From NCBI GenBank assembly GCA_963750535.1, contig CAVVRF010000037.1:248001-312000 (forward strand): a stretch of 64,000 nt of DNA, in the 5' to 3' direction. Positions 39,655 to 48,756 of this stretch are shown here, one piece after another (within the stretch, counting starts at the first letter, position 1; the number at the start of each line of letters is the position of its first letter). A program made the position numbers and the translations under genes. The notes under the pieces were generated by a model. That model saw only the letters and a list, made by a program, of their open reading frames with translations. It was not told where the DNA came from and made no database searches. The DNA is from JAKFWF01 sp963750535 (GTDB lineage Bacteria; Pseudomonadota; Alphaproteobacteria; Rhizobiales; Hyphomicrobiaceae).

Positions 39655-40519
39655 TCAAATCTCGATTGAAAGGCCGTCGCGGCCGACCTCGAGCGGACCG
39701 TTCCAGGTGGCGCTGATCGCCGCCCGCCAATGCTCGGCGCGCACGTCGGGATCGTCGGCCGGAATCAGGTGATTGAGCACGAGACGCTTGACGCCGGCTT
39801 CGCTCGCGACTACGACCTGCGTCCTCGACCATGGTGTGACTGGCGAGCAGATGCTGCTTCAGGCGGCTGCCGTTCTTCACCCTTGCGACCAGCGCGTCGA
39901 CGCCCGGCCCGTACATCGCCTCGTGCAACAGCACATCGGCGCCGCGCGCGAAGCCAGCGAGCGCCGGCAGATATGCCGTGTCGCCGGAGAATACGACCGC
40001 TTTGGGCTCGCCAGAGGCGGCGGTGTAGTCGAACCGGAGGGCGAAGCTGTCGACGACCGGCGGATGGTGGTTGCGCAGCGCCGTGACCCGAACCGTGCCG
40101 TCATCGAGCACCGGACCATCCGTGTACTCGGCGGTTTCGATCAGTCGCGCCAGGTCCGGGCGGCCTTCGTCGGCGATCCGGGTCTCGATGTCGAAACGGT
40201 TGAGATCGAGGAAGGCCGTCATCATGCGACGCACACCGCTCGGCCCGAAGACTTTCACCGGCGTCGCCAGCCCTGCCGTCCACGCGGTATGGATCAGATT
40301 GCCGAGCTCGAGGTTGTGATCGGAATGATGGTGGGTGATGATGACCGTTTTCAGCCGGTTGAGGTGATAGCCGGCCTCGACGAATCCCCGGGTCACGCCC
40401 AGTCCGCAATCGATCACGTAGATCTGATCGCGAACGACGAGCAGGTGCGAGGTGGGCTGCGGCCCGCCGGTGCGAATTGCCGGCCCGCCCTTGGCCCCCA
40501 GAAGTATCACTCGGTCCAT
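39655..40519 (-). pseudogene. MBL-fold metallo-hydrolase (RNase Z/arylsulfatase-like), one frameshift
   Basis: About 287 residues after correction. The zinc signature THHHSDHNLELG is the H-x-H-x-D-H motif. A distal Asp lies in VVFSGDTAY, and a further His in HLLASHTMVEDAGR. At about 39811 one extra base throws the frame; deletion restores VASEAGVKRLVLNHLIPAD with the last zinc His (NHLIP). Length 865 is 288 codons plus one. This domain order is that of RNase Z-like hydrolases acting on unknown esters. The start at 40519 is supported by MDRVILLGAKGGPAIR. Confidence 0.8.
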
Positions 40520-40573
40520 GTTGGCGCTGCCTCCGCACCGACCATTGCTCCGGAATGGATGATCAAGACCTTA

Positions 40574-40840
40574 GAGCCTGTCGGGGGATTTTCATGAGAT
40601 TTCATGGCCCAATGTCGAGTCGATCCGCAAGGAGCAGCCCGCCGCGTCGTAGCCCTAGCTACGGCCAAGGGTTGCGACGCGGCGGGCGACCGAGATTGGG
40701 CCACCTTAGGTCGCGCATGCATGGCCCATCTGGTTCGTCGCGCACCTTGCCGATACCTATCGTATCGGCTGCGCCGACGCTCCTCCCATCTGGACCATGC
40801 ATGCGCGATGAAACTCCATGAAAATCCCCCGGACAGGCTC
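40574..40840. mobile_element. 267-bp MITE of IS5-type with TTA target duplication
   Basis: Ends are GAGCCTGTCGGGGGATTTTC at the left and, as reverse complement, GAGCCTGTCCGGGGGATTTT at the right, continuing with a similar CATG(A/G)-G(A/T)TTTCAT. The terminal inverted repeat is about 35 bases with a few mismatches. TTA flanks both ends (40571-40573 and 40841-40843), matching the three-base T-N-A duplications of IS1031/ISL2/IS427-type IS5 members. The interior has no gene but holds two more palindromes, the larger being CCCGCCGCGTCGTAGCC...GGCGGG near 40640-40688. It is non-autonomous; a parent transposase is not in the window. Confidence 0.8.
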
Positions 40841-40927
40841 TTACAGCGGTCTTTGCACCGAAGGCGATGCTAGTGCTAGTTCTGCGCGACCAACTCCGGA
40901 TCGGCCAAACCTAGATCGGAATGTCTC

Positions 40928-41554
40928 GTGAGCAAACAGACGATACCAGGCAGCAACGTCAGCCGTCCGTCCACGCCGGAGGGAGTAATCGAGCGTCCGT
41001 CGCGAGCCGAGGTCGAAGCGGCGTTCCGTACCATCATCCGCTGGACCGGCGATGACCCCGGCCGCGACGGACTGCTGGAAACGCCGGCCCGCGTCACCGA
41101 AGCCTTCGAGGAATGGTTCGCCGGCTATCAGACCGATCCCGAGTCGCTGCTGGCCAAGACCTTCGAGGAGATCGAAGGCTACGACGAGATGATCGTGCTG
41201 CGCGCCATCCCGTTCGCGAGCCACTGCGAGCACCACATGGCGCCGATCATCGGCAAGGCGTGGGTGGGCTATATTCCGACCGGCCGGGTGGTCGGCATCT
41301 CCAAGCTCGCCCGGGTCGTCGACGCATATGCGAAGCGCCTGCAGATCCAGGAAAAGATGACGTCGCAGATCGCCAACACGCTCGACAAGGTGCTGAGGCC
41401 GCAGGGCGTAGCGGTGGTGATCAAGGCGACGCACCATTGCATGACGACCCGCGGCGTGCACAAGCACGGCACCGATCTGGTCACCAGCCGGATGCTCGGC
41501 GCGTTCCGCGACAATGCGATGACCCGGCAGGAGTTCATGACGCTGGTCGACTGA
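40928..41554 (+). CDS. folE: GTP cyclohydrolase I
   Basis: The 208-residue enzyme converts GTP to 7,8-dihydroneopterin triphosphate, the first step of folate synthesis. Zinc ligands Cys100 and His103 (SHCEHHMAP) and Cys171 (HHCMTTRG) are all present, exactly ten residues earlier than in the E. coli enzyme. GISKLARVVDAYAKRLQ(I)QE, given here in part, is the family core. Start is the GTG at 40928; the ATG at 40921 is in another frame. It begins 85 bases after the MITE and its duplicated target, so its promoter region abuts the element. folP lies 2 kb downstream on the same strand. Confidence 0.96.
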   Translation: MSKQTIPGSNVSRPSTPEGVIERPSRAEVEAAFRTIIRWTGDDPGRDGLLETPARVTEAFEEWFAGYQTDPESLLAKTFEEIEGYDEMIVLRAIPFASHCEHHMAPIIGKAWVGYIPTGRVVGISKLARVVDAYAKRLQIQEKMTSQIANTLDKVLRPQGVAVVIKATHHCMTTRGVHKHGTDLVTSRMLGAFRDNAMTRQEFMTLVD

Positions 41555-41577
41555 GCCGCGCCGGCGCGACGGTCCGG

Positions 41578-42255
41578 TCAGCCTTGCGCCTTCTGGCCGT
41601 AGCTCTTGAATTTGTCGAGCACCCGCAGCATCTCCGCCGCGTCGAGGACGTGCGCCTTGCCGAGTGTCAGCACCTTGTAATACTGCTCGGCCAGGACCTC
41701 CACCGCGTGCGCCAGCTCGAGCGCCGCCGCGAGGTCCGCGCCGATGGCGATCTGGCCGTGGTTCGCCATCAGGCAGGCGTCCCGCTCGGCCAGTCCGGTG
41801 GCCACGAGCTGCGACAGCTCCGGGGTGCCGAACGTCGCATAGCCGATGCACGGGATGTCCCTGCCGCCGGCCGCGGCAACCATGTAGTGGAACGCCGGGA
41901 CCGACCGGTGCGCGCAGGCAAGCACCGTCGCGTGCATCGAATGGCAGTGGACGACGGCGTTGCTGTCGGGACGAGCCGCATAGGCGGCGAGATGGAATCG
42001 CCACTCGCTGGACGGCTTGCGGCGCGCCCCTGCGGCGGTCCCGTCGGCGGCGACGAACACCACGTCCGCCCCGGTCGTCGCCTCGTAGCTCATGCCGGAC
42101 GGAGTGATCAGCATGCCATTGCGCCAGCGCCGCGACACATTGCCCGACCTGCCCGGCGACAGCCCGGCGCGGCTCATCTCGCGCGCGGTCTCGACCACGG
42201 CGCGCCTTGCGGTTGCTTCCGGATCCGCCTTCGATTTCGTTGCCCTGCCGCTCAT
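41578..42255 (-). CDS. Class II aldolase/adducin-family protein
   Basis: The 225-residue protein has the L-fuculose-phosphate aldolase fold: SPGRSGNVSRRWRNGMLITPSG near the start, the metal ligands in AVVHCHSMHATVLA (His-Cys-His), a third ligand in LMANHGQIAIG, and a C-terminal helix. Catalytic members cleave sugar phosphates to DHAP or lactaldehyde with Zn2+. The Met at 42255 is the first that matches the family; the open frame extends much further upstream without protein character. Substrate unknown; it is convergent with folE and divergent from the CobW-type gene. Confidence 0.88.
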   Translation of the reverse strand: MSGRATKSKADPEATARRAVVETAREMSRAGLSPGRSGNVSRRWRNGMLITPSGMSYEATTGADVVFVAADGTAAGARRKPSSEWRFHLAAYAARPDSNAVVHCHSMHATVLACAHRSVPAFHYMVAAAGGRDIPCIGYATFGTPELSQLVATGLAERDACLMANHGQIAIGADLAAALELAHAVEVLAEQYYKVLTLGKAHVLDAAEMLRVLDKFKSYGQKAQG

Positions 42256-42351
42256 GCGGTCCAACTCCTCGCCTCGTGCGCCCCTCTTGATCGCTGGCCG
42301 TCGGCGTGGGAAGCGCAAGACCACCGCGGCCGTCGACAAGGGTGAAAATTC

Positions 42352-43443
42352 GTGAAGCTTCCAATTCCATTGACCGTGCTGACCGGATTCCTCGGCAGCG
42401 GCAAGACGACGCTGCTGAAGGCGGCGCTCGCGGCGCCAGCGATGGCCGGAACCGCGGTGATAGTCAACGAGTTCGGCGAGGTCGGCCTCGACGATGCGCT
42501 GATCCGCTCGATCGGCGGCGGCGTCGACGAGACCACCGTGCTGCTGCCGTCGGGCTGCGTGTGCTGCGAGGTCCAGAGCGATCTGGTGACGGCGCTCATC
42601 AAGTTGCACGACGACATGCTGGCGGATCGCATTCCGGACATCGCCCGCGTCGTGCTCGAGACGACCGGGCTTGCCGACCCAGGGCCGATCGCCCGCACGC
42701 TGCTGAGCGATCACGACCTGTTCCGCATCTACCGGCTCGACGGCGTGGTCACGACCGTCGACTGCGAGCATATCAAGGAGCAGCTCGCGTCGCAGGCCGA
42801 GCCGGCACGGCAGATTGCGCTCGCCGACCGGCTGGTGCTGACCAAGACCGACCGCGTCGGCGCCGATCAAGCGGCGGCCGTCGAATGGCTGCTCGGCGAG
42901 TTGAATCCCGCCGCCGCGATCACCAGGGCGGTCAAGGGCGATGTCGATCCCGCCCTGCTGTTCGACATCGGCGCGACCGAGATCGTCGCCGCCGGCAAGG
43001 ACGCCGAAGCGTGGCTCGCCGCCGACCGCTATGGCGCGGACGCCGGCGCTCACCACGAACACGCCTGCGCCGGCGCCGAATGCAGTCATGCCAGCCATCG
43101 GCACGGGCCGGCCGAGGCATCGCATCTGCACGGCATCCGCTCGTTCGCGCTGACCTTCGAGGCGCCGCTCGACGGCCGCCGGCTCGAGATCGTCATGGAT
43201 GCCACGCGACTTGTGTACGGCGCGAAGATACTGCGCATGAAGGGCATCGTCGCGATCGCGGGCGAGGCGCTGCCGATCGTCATCCACGGCGTCAACCAGG
43301 CGTTCTACCCGACCGAGCAGCTGCCGGCATGGCCCTCGGCCGACCATCGCTCGCGCATAGTGTTCATCACCAAGGATCTCGACGAGAAATCGATCCGCGC
43401 CGCCTTCGCGCCGCTGCTGGCGCAGCCGCAGCCAACCGCATAG
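42352..43443 (+). CDS. CobW/COG0523-family metal-chaperone GTPase
   Basis: The 363-residue G3E GTPase has Walker A GFLGSGKTT (12-20), the metal motif GCVCC (68-72), Walker B ETTGLADP and NKxD-like TKTD. Its His-rich linker HHEHACAGAECSHASHRHG (about 224-243) is typical of zinc-handling members such as ZigA/YeiR. A C-terminal CobW domain follows. Start is GTG at 42352. The neighbouring zinc enzyme FolE is a possible client, since COG0523 proteins are often linked to folE in other genomes; that link is inference here. Confidence 0.9.
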   Translation: MKLPIPLTVLTGFLGSGKTTLLKAALAAPAMAGTAVIVNEFGEVGLDDALIRSIGGGVDETTVLLPSGCVCCEVQSDLVTALIKLHDDMLADRIPDIARVVLETTGLADPGPIARTLLSDHDLFRIYRLDGVVTTVDCEHIKEQLASQAEPARQIALADRLVLTKTDRVGADQAAAVEWLLGELNPAAAITRAVKGDVDPALLFDIGATEIVAAGKDAEAWLAADRYGADAGAHHEHACAGAECSHASHRHGPAEASHLHGIRSFALTFEAPLDGRRLEIVMDATRLVYGAKILRMKGIVAIAGEALPIVIHGVNQAFYPTEQLPAWPSADHRSRIVFITKDLDEKSIRAAFAPLLAQPQPTA

Positions 43444-43492
43444 TCTTCAGGCCACGGCGTCGATCGCCAAGCAACAGCCGGCAGTAATCGCG

Positions 43493-44585
43493 ATGATGAG
43501 AGAGATCTACGTTCGGCCCGCCGGTCTGATGGCGCCGCTCAACGCCGGGCCGACCACGGAAGTGCGCGGCGGCTTCCGCCTTGCCGACGGCTGGCTCGAC
43601 TTCACCGCCCTCGACATCTTCGAGCGCAACGGCGCCTCGGTCGACCGCAAGCTTGCCGGGCTCGGCGAGTTCTTCGAGAAGGACTGGGGCCGGCGCACGA
43701 TCAATGCCTCCGACATGTTCGAGAACCTGATGCGGCCTCGCGCCCGGCTCGCCGGCCTGAGCCTCGACCGCCCCCGGATCATGGGCATCGTCAACGTCAC
43801 GCCCGACAGCTTTTCCGACGGCGGCCGGCTCGCCACGGCCGCGGCGGCGATCGACCACGCGCTGCGGCTCGCCGACGAGGGTGCCGACATCCTCGACATC
43901 GGTGGCGAGTTCGACCCGGCCGGGCGCCGAGCCGGTGACGATCGCCGAGGAGATCAGGCGGGTCGTCCCGGTGATCGAGGGCTTGCGCGCCAGGACCGAG
44001 GTCCGCATCTCGGTCGACACCCGCAATGCCGAGGTCATGGAGCGGGCCGTCGCCGCCGGCGCCGACATCATCAACGACGTGTCGGCCCTGATGCACGACG
44101 CGCGTGCCCTCGAGGTGGCCGCCAATACCATGACGCCGGTGATCCTGATGCACGCCCAGGGCGATCCCCGCACGATGCAGGTCGCCCCCCGCTACGATCA
44201 CGTGCTGCTCGACGTGTTCGACTTCCTCGAGGCCCGTGTCGAGGCCTGCCGCCGCGCTGGCATCGCGATCGGCCAAATGGTGATCGATCCGGGCATCGGC
44301 TTCGGCAAGACGCTCGAGCACAATCTCGAGCTGATGGCCGGGCTCAGCCTGTTCCACGGCCTCGGTGTGCCGGTGCTGCTGGGCGCGTCGCGCAAGAGCT
44401 TCGTCGGCACCCTGACCGGCGTGGCGATCGCCGCCGAGCGCGTCAACGGCTCGGTTGGCGCGGCACTGGCGGCGATCGGGCAGGGCGTGCAGATCTTGCG
44501 CGTGCACGACGTCGAGGCGACGCGGCAGGCGCTCGACGTCTGGCGGGCATCGGTGTCCGGGATCCGCGCCGCCGATCCGAGGTGA
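43493..44585 (+). pseudogene. folP: Dihydropteroate synthase with N-terminal extension, one frameshift
   Basis: About 363 residues after correction. The first 95 residues are an N-terminal extension ending LAGLSLDRPRIMGIVNVTPDSFSDGG (quoted in two overlapping parts: LAGLSLDRPRIMGI, GIVNVTPDSFSDGG), which starts the DHPS TIM barrel. GADILDIGGE is followed by one extra base near 43910, after which STRPGAEPVTIAEE resumes. VIDPGIGFGKTLEHN and LLGASRKSFVG complete the pterin and pABA sites. Length 1093 is 364 codons plus one. DHPS joins hydroxymethyldihydropterin diphosphate to p-aminobenzoate and is essential, so an assembly error is far likelier than true loss. Confidence 0.88.
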
Positions 44586-44643
44586 GGCGATTGCCCGATC
44601 GGCGGCTGAATTACAGAACGTGGCAGGCGAGGAGCACCCCCCG

Positions 44644-46088
44644 GTGAGCAGATATCCCAGGCTCGAGCTGATGATCGGCGGAGAGTGGCGCCGCCGCGAC
44701 GGCCGTCCGGTGATCAATCCGGCCGACGAGACTTCGCTCGGCACCGTGCCGCACGCGACCCGCGCCGATCTCGACGACGCCCTCGACGCCGCCGAGCGCG
44801 GGCTTCAAGGTGTGGCGCCGCATGTCGCCGGCCAAACGCGCCGAGATCATCATCAACGCCGCCCGCCTGATGCGCGAGCGGGTCGAGGAGCTGGCGGTCG
44901 CCATGACGCTCGAGCAGGGCAAGCCGATCGCGCAGTCGCGGCTCGAGGTGCTAGCGCGCCTGCGACATCATCGAGTGGGACGCCAACGAGGGCCGCCGCG
45001 TCTATGGTCGCGTGATCCCGTCGCGAGCCCGACATGCGCCACACCGTGCTGCGCCAGCCGATCGGCGTCGTCGCCGCGTTCTCGCCGTGGAACTTCCCGG
45101 TCAGCTCGCCCGCACGCAAGGTCGGCGGTGCGCTGTCGGCCGGCTGCTCCATGCATCCTGAAGGCCTCGGAGGAGACCCCGGCCGGCGCACTGCAGCTCG
45201 TGCGCGCCTTCGTCGATGCCGGCGTGCCGGCGGGCGTGCTGAACCTGGTGTTCGGCGAGCCGGCCGAGATCTCGCGAGTATCTGATCCCGCATCCGGCGT
45301 GCGGCTGGTGACCTTCACCGGCTCGATCCCGGTCGGCAAGCAGCTGGCCGCGATGGCCGCCGAATACATGAAGCCGGCGCATCATGGAGCTCGGCGGCCA
45401 CGCCCCGGTCATCGTCTGCGACGACGTCGACCCGGTGAAGGTCGCCGCCACCTCGGTGCACCGGCAAGACGCGCAACGCCGGACAGGTGTGCGTGTCGCC
45501 GACCCGCTTCTTCGTCGCCGACGCGATCTACGAGCCGGTTCACCGCCGCCTTCGCCGAGAAGGCCGCGCGCCATCAAGCTCGGCAACGGGCTCGACGCGG
45601 CGACGCAGATGGGGCCGCTCGCCAACCCGCGCCGCGTCGAGGCGATGGAGGCGCTGGTCGCCGACGCCGACGCCAAGGGCGCAAAGGTGCTGTCCGGCGG
45701 CACCCGCTCGCCAACCGCGGCTACTACTTTCCGCTGACCGTGCTCGCCGACGTGCCGGAGGACGCGCGCGCCATGCGCGAGGAGCCGTTCGGGCCGCTTG
45801 CCGCTCGTCAATCCGGTGAAAAATCTCGACGAGGCGATCGAGAAAGGCCAACTGCGCTGCCCTACGGCCTCGCCGCCTATGCCTTCACCAACTCGGCCGC
45901 GCAACGCCGAGAAGCTTGCCGCCGGGCTCGAGGTCGGCAACCTGTCGATCAATCACTTCGTCGCCTCGATCGCCGAGACGCCGTTCGGCGGCGTCAAGGA
46001 GAGCGGCTATGGCCGCGAAGGCGGCATCGAAGGTCTCAATTGCTACACGGTGGTGAAGAACGTGTCGCATTCGACGGCCGTGGTCTGA
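44644..46088 (+). pseudogene. NAD(P)-dependent aldehyde dehydrogenase (succinate-semialdehyde type), about fifteen indels
   Basis: Piecing frames together gives a full ALDH: LELMIGGEWRRRDGRPVINP, VAAFSPWNFPVS (cofactor), ILKASEETPAGALQL, RLVTFTGSIPVGKQL, IMELGGHAPVIV with the general base Glu, RNAGQVCVSPTRFFV with the catalytic Cys, YYFPLTVLADVP, REEPFGPLA, SINHFVASIAETPFGGVKESG. Frame changes fall near 44802, 44955, 45025, 45153, 45277, 45300, 45381, 45462, 45539, 45573, 45710, 45801, 45847, 45856 and 45898. Thirteen behave as one extra base and two as one missing base. No in-frame stop occurs in the corrected reading. The start is GTG 44644 with GAGGAG 10 bases upstream. It is the worst-affected gene of the window. 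Confidence 0.78.
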
Positions 46089-46107
46089 CGCGAGTGCGTC
46101 CGCGCCG

Positions 46108-47520
46108 TCACCGCCGCATGCATTTGCGCAGCATCTTCATGACGTCGTGATCGAGCGGCTGGGCGACGTTGAAGCGCATGAAGCCCGATGCCGACTGCGA
46201 ATTGCTGAAGGCGTCACCTGGCGCCAGCACCACGCCTTCCGCCAGCGCCTGCCGCGCAATCGCCGCCGCGTTGAGCCCGTCCGGCAGCTCGCACCACAGG
46301 AACATGCCGGCCTTCGGCTCGATCCACGGCTTGAAGCCGATCGACCGCAGGCGGGCGCTGGCCTCGCCCATCGCCCGCGACAGCCGCTCGCGCAGGCCCG
46401 CCATGTGCTTGCGATATGTGCCGTCGCGCAGGACGCGCAGGACGAGCTCGGCCGAGCCTCGTGCGCTGCCGAACGAAGTCGCGATCTTGAGATCGACAAG
46501 CCCGTCGATCCAGTCGGGCCGGGCGGCGATGAACCCGCAGCGTACCGCCGCCGACAGCGTCTTCGAGAAGCTGCCGATGTGGACGACCCGTTGCAGCCCG
46601 TCGAAAGCCGCGAGCCGGGGCGCCGGTTCATGCTCGAAATCGGCGAAGATGTCGTCCTCGATGATCGTCAGGCCCGACTGCTCGGCGAGCTTCAGGACGC
46701 GGTGGGCGACCACCGGTGAAAGCGTTGCCCCGGTCGGATTGTGCAGCGCCGCGTTGGTGATGTAGAGGCGCGGGCGATGCTCGGCGAGCGCCTGCTCGAA
46801 CGGCTCGATCGCCGGTCCGGTCCGGGTGAAGGGGACGCTGATGATGCGGGCGCGATGAGCCCGCAGCAGCGCCAGGAAATTGAAGTAGCACGGATCGTCG
46901 ACGAGAACGGCATCGCCGGGCTCGATCAGGAAGCGGCACATTAGGTCGATCGCCTGGGTTCCCGATTCGGTCAGCATGATCTGCTCGCTGGCAGCCTCGA
47001 TGCCGCGCTCGGCCATCCGCCGGGCGAGCAACTGGCGCAGCGGCAGCAGCCCGAGCGGCGGCCCGTAATCGATGAGCGCGGCGCTGTCGGCGCGGGAAAG
47101 CGAGCGCAGCGCGCGGCGGATGCCGGGCTCGGGGGCCCATGCGGCCGGCAGCCACCCGCAGCCCGGTTTCGAAATTCCCTCGTCGGCCTCGAGCGACTGC
47201 CGCGATACCCACAGCGGATCGATCGCCCGGTCCCGTCGCGGGCCGATCTGCGCCAGCGACAGCGGCGGCAAATGCCCGGCGACGTAGAAGCCCGAGCCGG
47301 GCCGAGGCAGGATCACGCCCTCGGCCACAAGCCGCTCGTAAGCCTCGACCACGGTCGATTTCGACACCTGCATGGCTTCGGCGGAGCGGCAAATCGAGGG
47401 CAGTTTCGCCCCCTGCGGCAGCGTGCGGCTGGCGATCCGTTCGCGGACCGACGCCATGACACGGTCGACCAGTGTGCCTTCGCCATCCACGGGGAGCACG
47501 GGGGTTGCTGTCACTGTCAT
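46108..47520 (-). CDS. MocR-type GntR/aminotransferase regulator
   Basis: The 470-residue protein fuses a GntR winged helix (about 15-80: RVMASVRERIASRTLPQGAK, SKSTVVEAYERLVAEG) to a fold-type I aminotransferase domain. The PLP-binding lysine is in HIGSFSKTLS, and the Asp/Tyr contacts are around EDDIFADFEH. MocR proteins are transcription factors that use PLP as a ligand, often for vitamin B6, taurine or GABA genes. It is divergent from an EamA exporter; CTGTAC repeats between the two genes are the likely operator. Confidence 0.9.
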   Translation of the reverse strand: MTVTATPVLPVDGEGTLVDRVMASVRERIASRTLPQGAKLPSICRSAEAMQVSKSTVVEAYERLVAEGVILPRPGSGFYVAGHLPPLSLAQIGPRRDRAIDPLWVSRQSLEADEGISKPGCGWLPAAWAPEPGIRRALRSLSRADSAALIDYGPPLGLLPLRQLLARRMAERGIEAASEQIMLTESGTQAIDLMCRFLIEPGDAVLVDDPCYFNFLALLRAHRARIISVPFTRTGPAIEPFEQALAEHRPRLYITNAALHNPTGATLSPVVAHRVLKLAEQSGLTIIEDDIFADFEHEPAPRLAAFDGLQRVVHIGSFSKTLSAAVRCGFIAARPDWIDGLVDLKIATSFGSARGSAELVLRVLRDGTYRKHMAGLRERLSRAMGEASARLRSIGFKPWIEPKAGMFLWCELPDGLNAAAIARQALAEGVVLAPGDAFSNSQSASGFMRFNVAQPLDHDVMKMLRKCMRR

Positions 47521-47580
47521 CTGTACTGGCCAGTGTCGAATACAGTTCTGGCATTCTGTACCTAACTGTACCTGGAATGG
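47521..47580. promoter_or_regulatory. CTGTAC repeats, likely MocR operator
   Basis: CTGTAC starts at 47521, immediately upstream of the mocR ATG. An inverted TACAG is at 47541. Two direct copies, CTGTACCTAA and CTGTACCTGG, start at 47556 and 47566, exactly ten bases apart. The array lies between the divergent regulator and EamA genes, where MocR proteins typically bind direct repeats. No clear -35/-10 pair was assigned. Confidence 0.65.
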
Positions 47581-47622
47581 TCAAGCCTGCGTCTGCTACC
47601 GCCAATCGCGATGGAGGACGCG

Positions 47623-48486
47623 ATGGACAAGACCACCGGCGGATGGATCAACGGCTTCATTGGAATGCTGATCTTCAGCGGATCGCTGCCCGCGACCAGG
47701 GTCGCGGTCGCCGATTTCGATCCGGTCTTCCTGACGCTGGCCCGTGCCACGATTGCCGGCGGCCTGGCGGCGGTCCTGCTTCTATCCACGCGGCAGCGGC
47801 TGCCTGACCGGAGCGACCTTGGCTCGTTCGCGGTGGTCGCGCTCGGCGTCGTCGTCGGATTTCCGCTGCTGACGGCGCTGGCGTTGCAGCATGTCACCTC
47901 GGCCCACTCGATGATCTTCATCGGCCTGCTGCCGATGTCGACCGCGATGTTCGGCGTCATGCGCGGCAACGAGCGCCCGCGCCCCGCGTTCTGGCTGTTC
48001 TCTGTCGCCGGCGGCGCGGTCGTCGCCGGATATGCCTTGCGGCAGGCAGGCGAAGGCTCGGCGGCCGGCGACGCACTGATGCTGACGGCGATCGTCGCCT
48101 GCGGCCTCGGCTATGCCGAAGGCGCGAAGCTGTCACGCCGGCTCGGCGGATGGCAGGTGATCTCCTGGGCGTTGGTGCTGTCGTTGCCGGTGGTGCTGCC
48201 GCTCGCCGTCGGCACCATGCCGTCGGCGTGGGTCGGGATCGGCCAGCCGGCCTGGATCGGGCTCGCCTACGTATCGGTGTTCAGCATGCTGGTCGGGTTC
48301 GTGTTCTGGTACCGGGGTCTCTCGCAGGGCGGCATCGCGGCGGTCGGCCAGCTGCAGTTGTTGCAGCCGTTTGCCGGCCTGCTGCTGGCGGCGTTGCTGC
48401 TGCACGAGCCGGTCAGCTGGACGATGCTCGTGGTGACGGCGTCGGTGGTGCTGTGCGTGGTCGCAGCAAAGCGATTTGCAGCCTAG
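47623..48486 (+). CDS. EamA/DMT-family transporter
   Basis: The 287-residue protein has ten hydrophobic helices in two EamA repeats, with the GFPLLTALALQHVTSAHSMI and LQLLQPFAGLLLAALLLHEP signatures at the end of each half. Such proteins export amino acids or other small metabolites. GGAGG at 47613 is the ribosome site for the ATG at 47623, so the in-frame ATG at 47611 is not the start. The divergent MocR gene suggests induction by an amino acid or vitamin-related ligand. Confidence 0.9.
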   Translation: MDKTTGGWINGFIGMLIFSGSLPATRVAVADFDPVFLTLARATIAGGLAAVLLLSTRQRLPDRSDLGSFAVVALGVVVGFPLLTALALQHVTSAHSMIFIGLLPMSTAMFGVMRGNERPRPAFWLFSVAGGAVVAGYALRQAGEGSAAGDALMLTAIVACGLGYAEGAKLSRRLGGWQVISWALVLSLPVVLPLAVGTMPSAWVGIGQPAWIGLAYVSVFSMLVGFVFWYRGLSQGGIAAVGQLQLLQPFAGLLLAALLLHEPVSWTMLVVTASVVLCVVAAKRFAA

Positions 48487-48517
48487 GGTCGTTCCGACCG
48501 AGATGGCAGCGCTGGTT

Positions 48518-48700
48518 TCCCTCTCCCCCTCCTTCAGGGGGAGAGGGTCAGGGTGAGGGGCAGCTACTTGCTCAGCACTCGGCACGACCGGCGGAAATCC
48601 CAGGACCATCGTATTCGAGCAAGCGGCCGCCCCTCTCCCTCGGACCACCCTGACGGGTGGTCCTCCACCCTCTCCCCCGAAGCGGCGGGGGAGAGGGTGC
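48518..48700. repeat. Head-to-head pair of CCTCTCCC hairpin repeats, third copy
   Basis: TTCCCTCTCCCCCTCC/GGGGGAGAGGG at 48518-48548 is followed by GGGTGAGGGGCAGCTACTTG and CTC. A 43-base spacer leads to GAGCAAGCGGCCGCCCCTC at 48617, then GGACCACCCTGACGGGTGGTCC and CCCTCTCCCCCGAAGCGGCG-GGGGAGAGGG (each shown in parts). It lies between the convergent EamA and CaiB-type genes, where a bidirectional transcription stop would be useful. Confidence 0.8.
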
Positions 48701-48756
48701 GAGCATCCAGGTGGTTCGATCCAAGTCGGAAAGGCTCTAGCGGCGCCGGCATCGCC

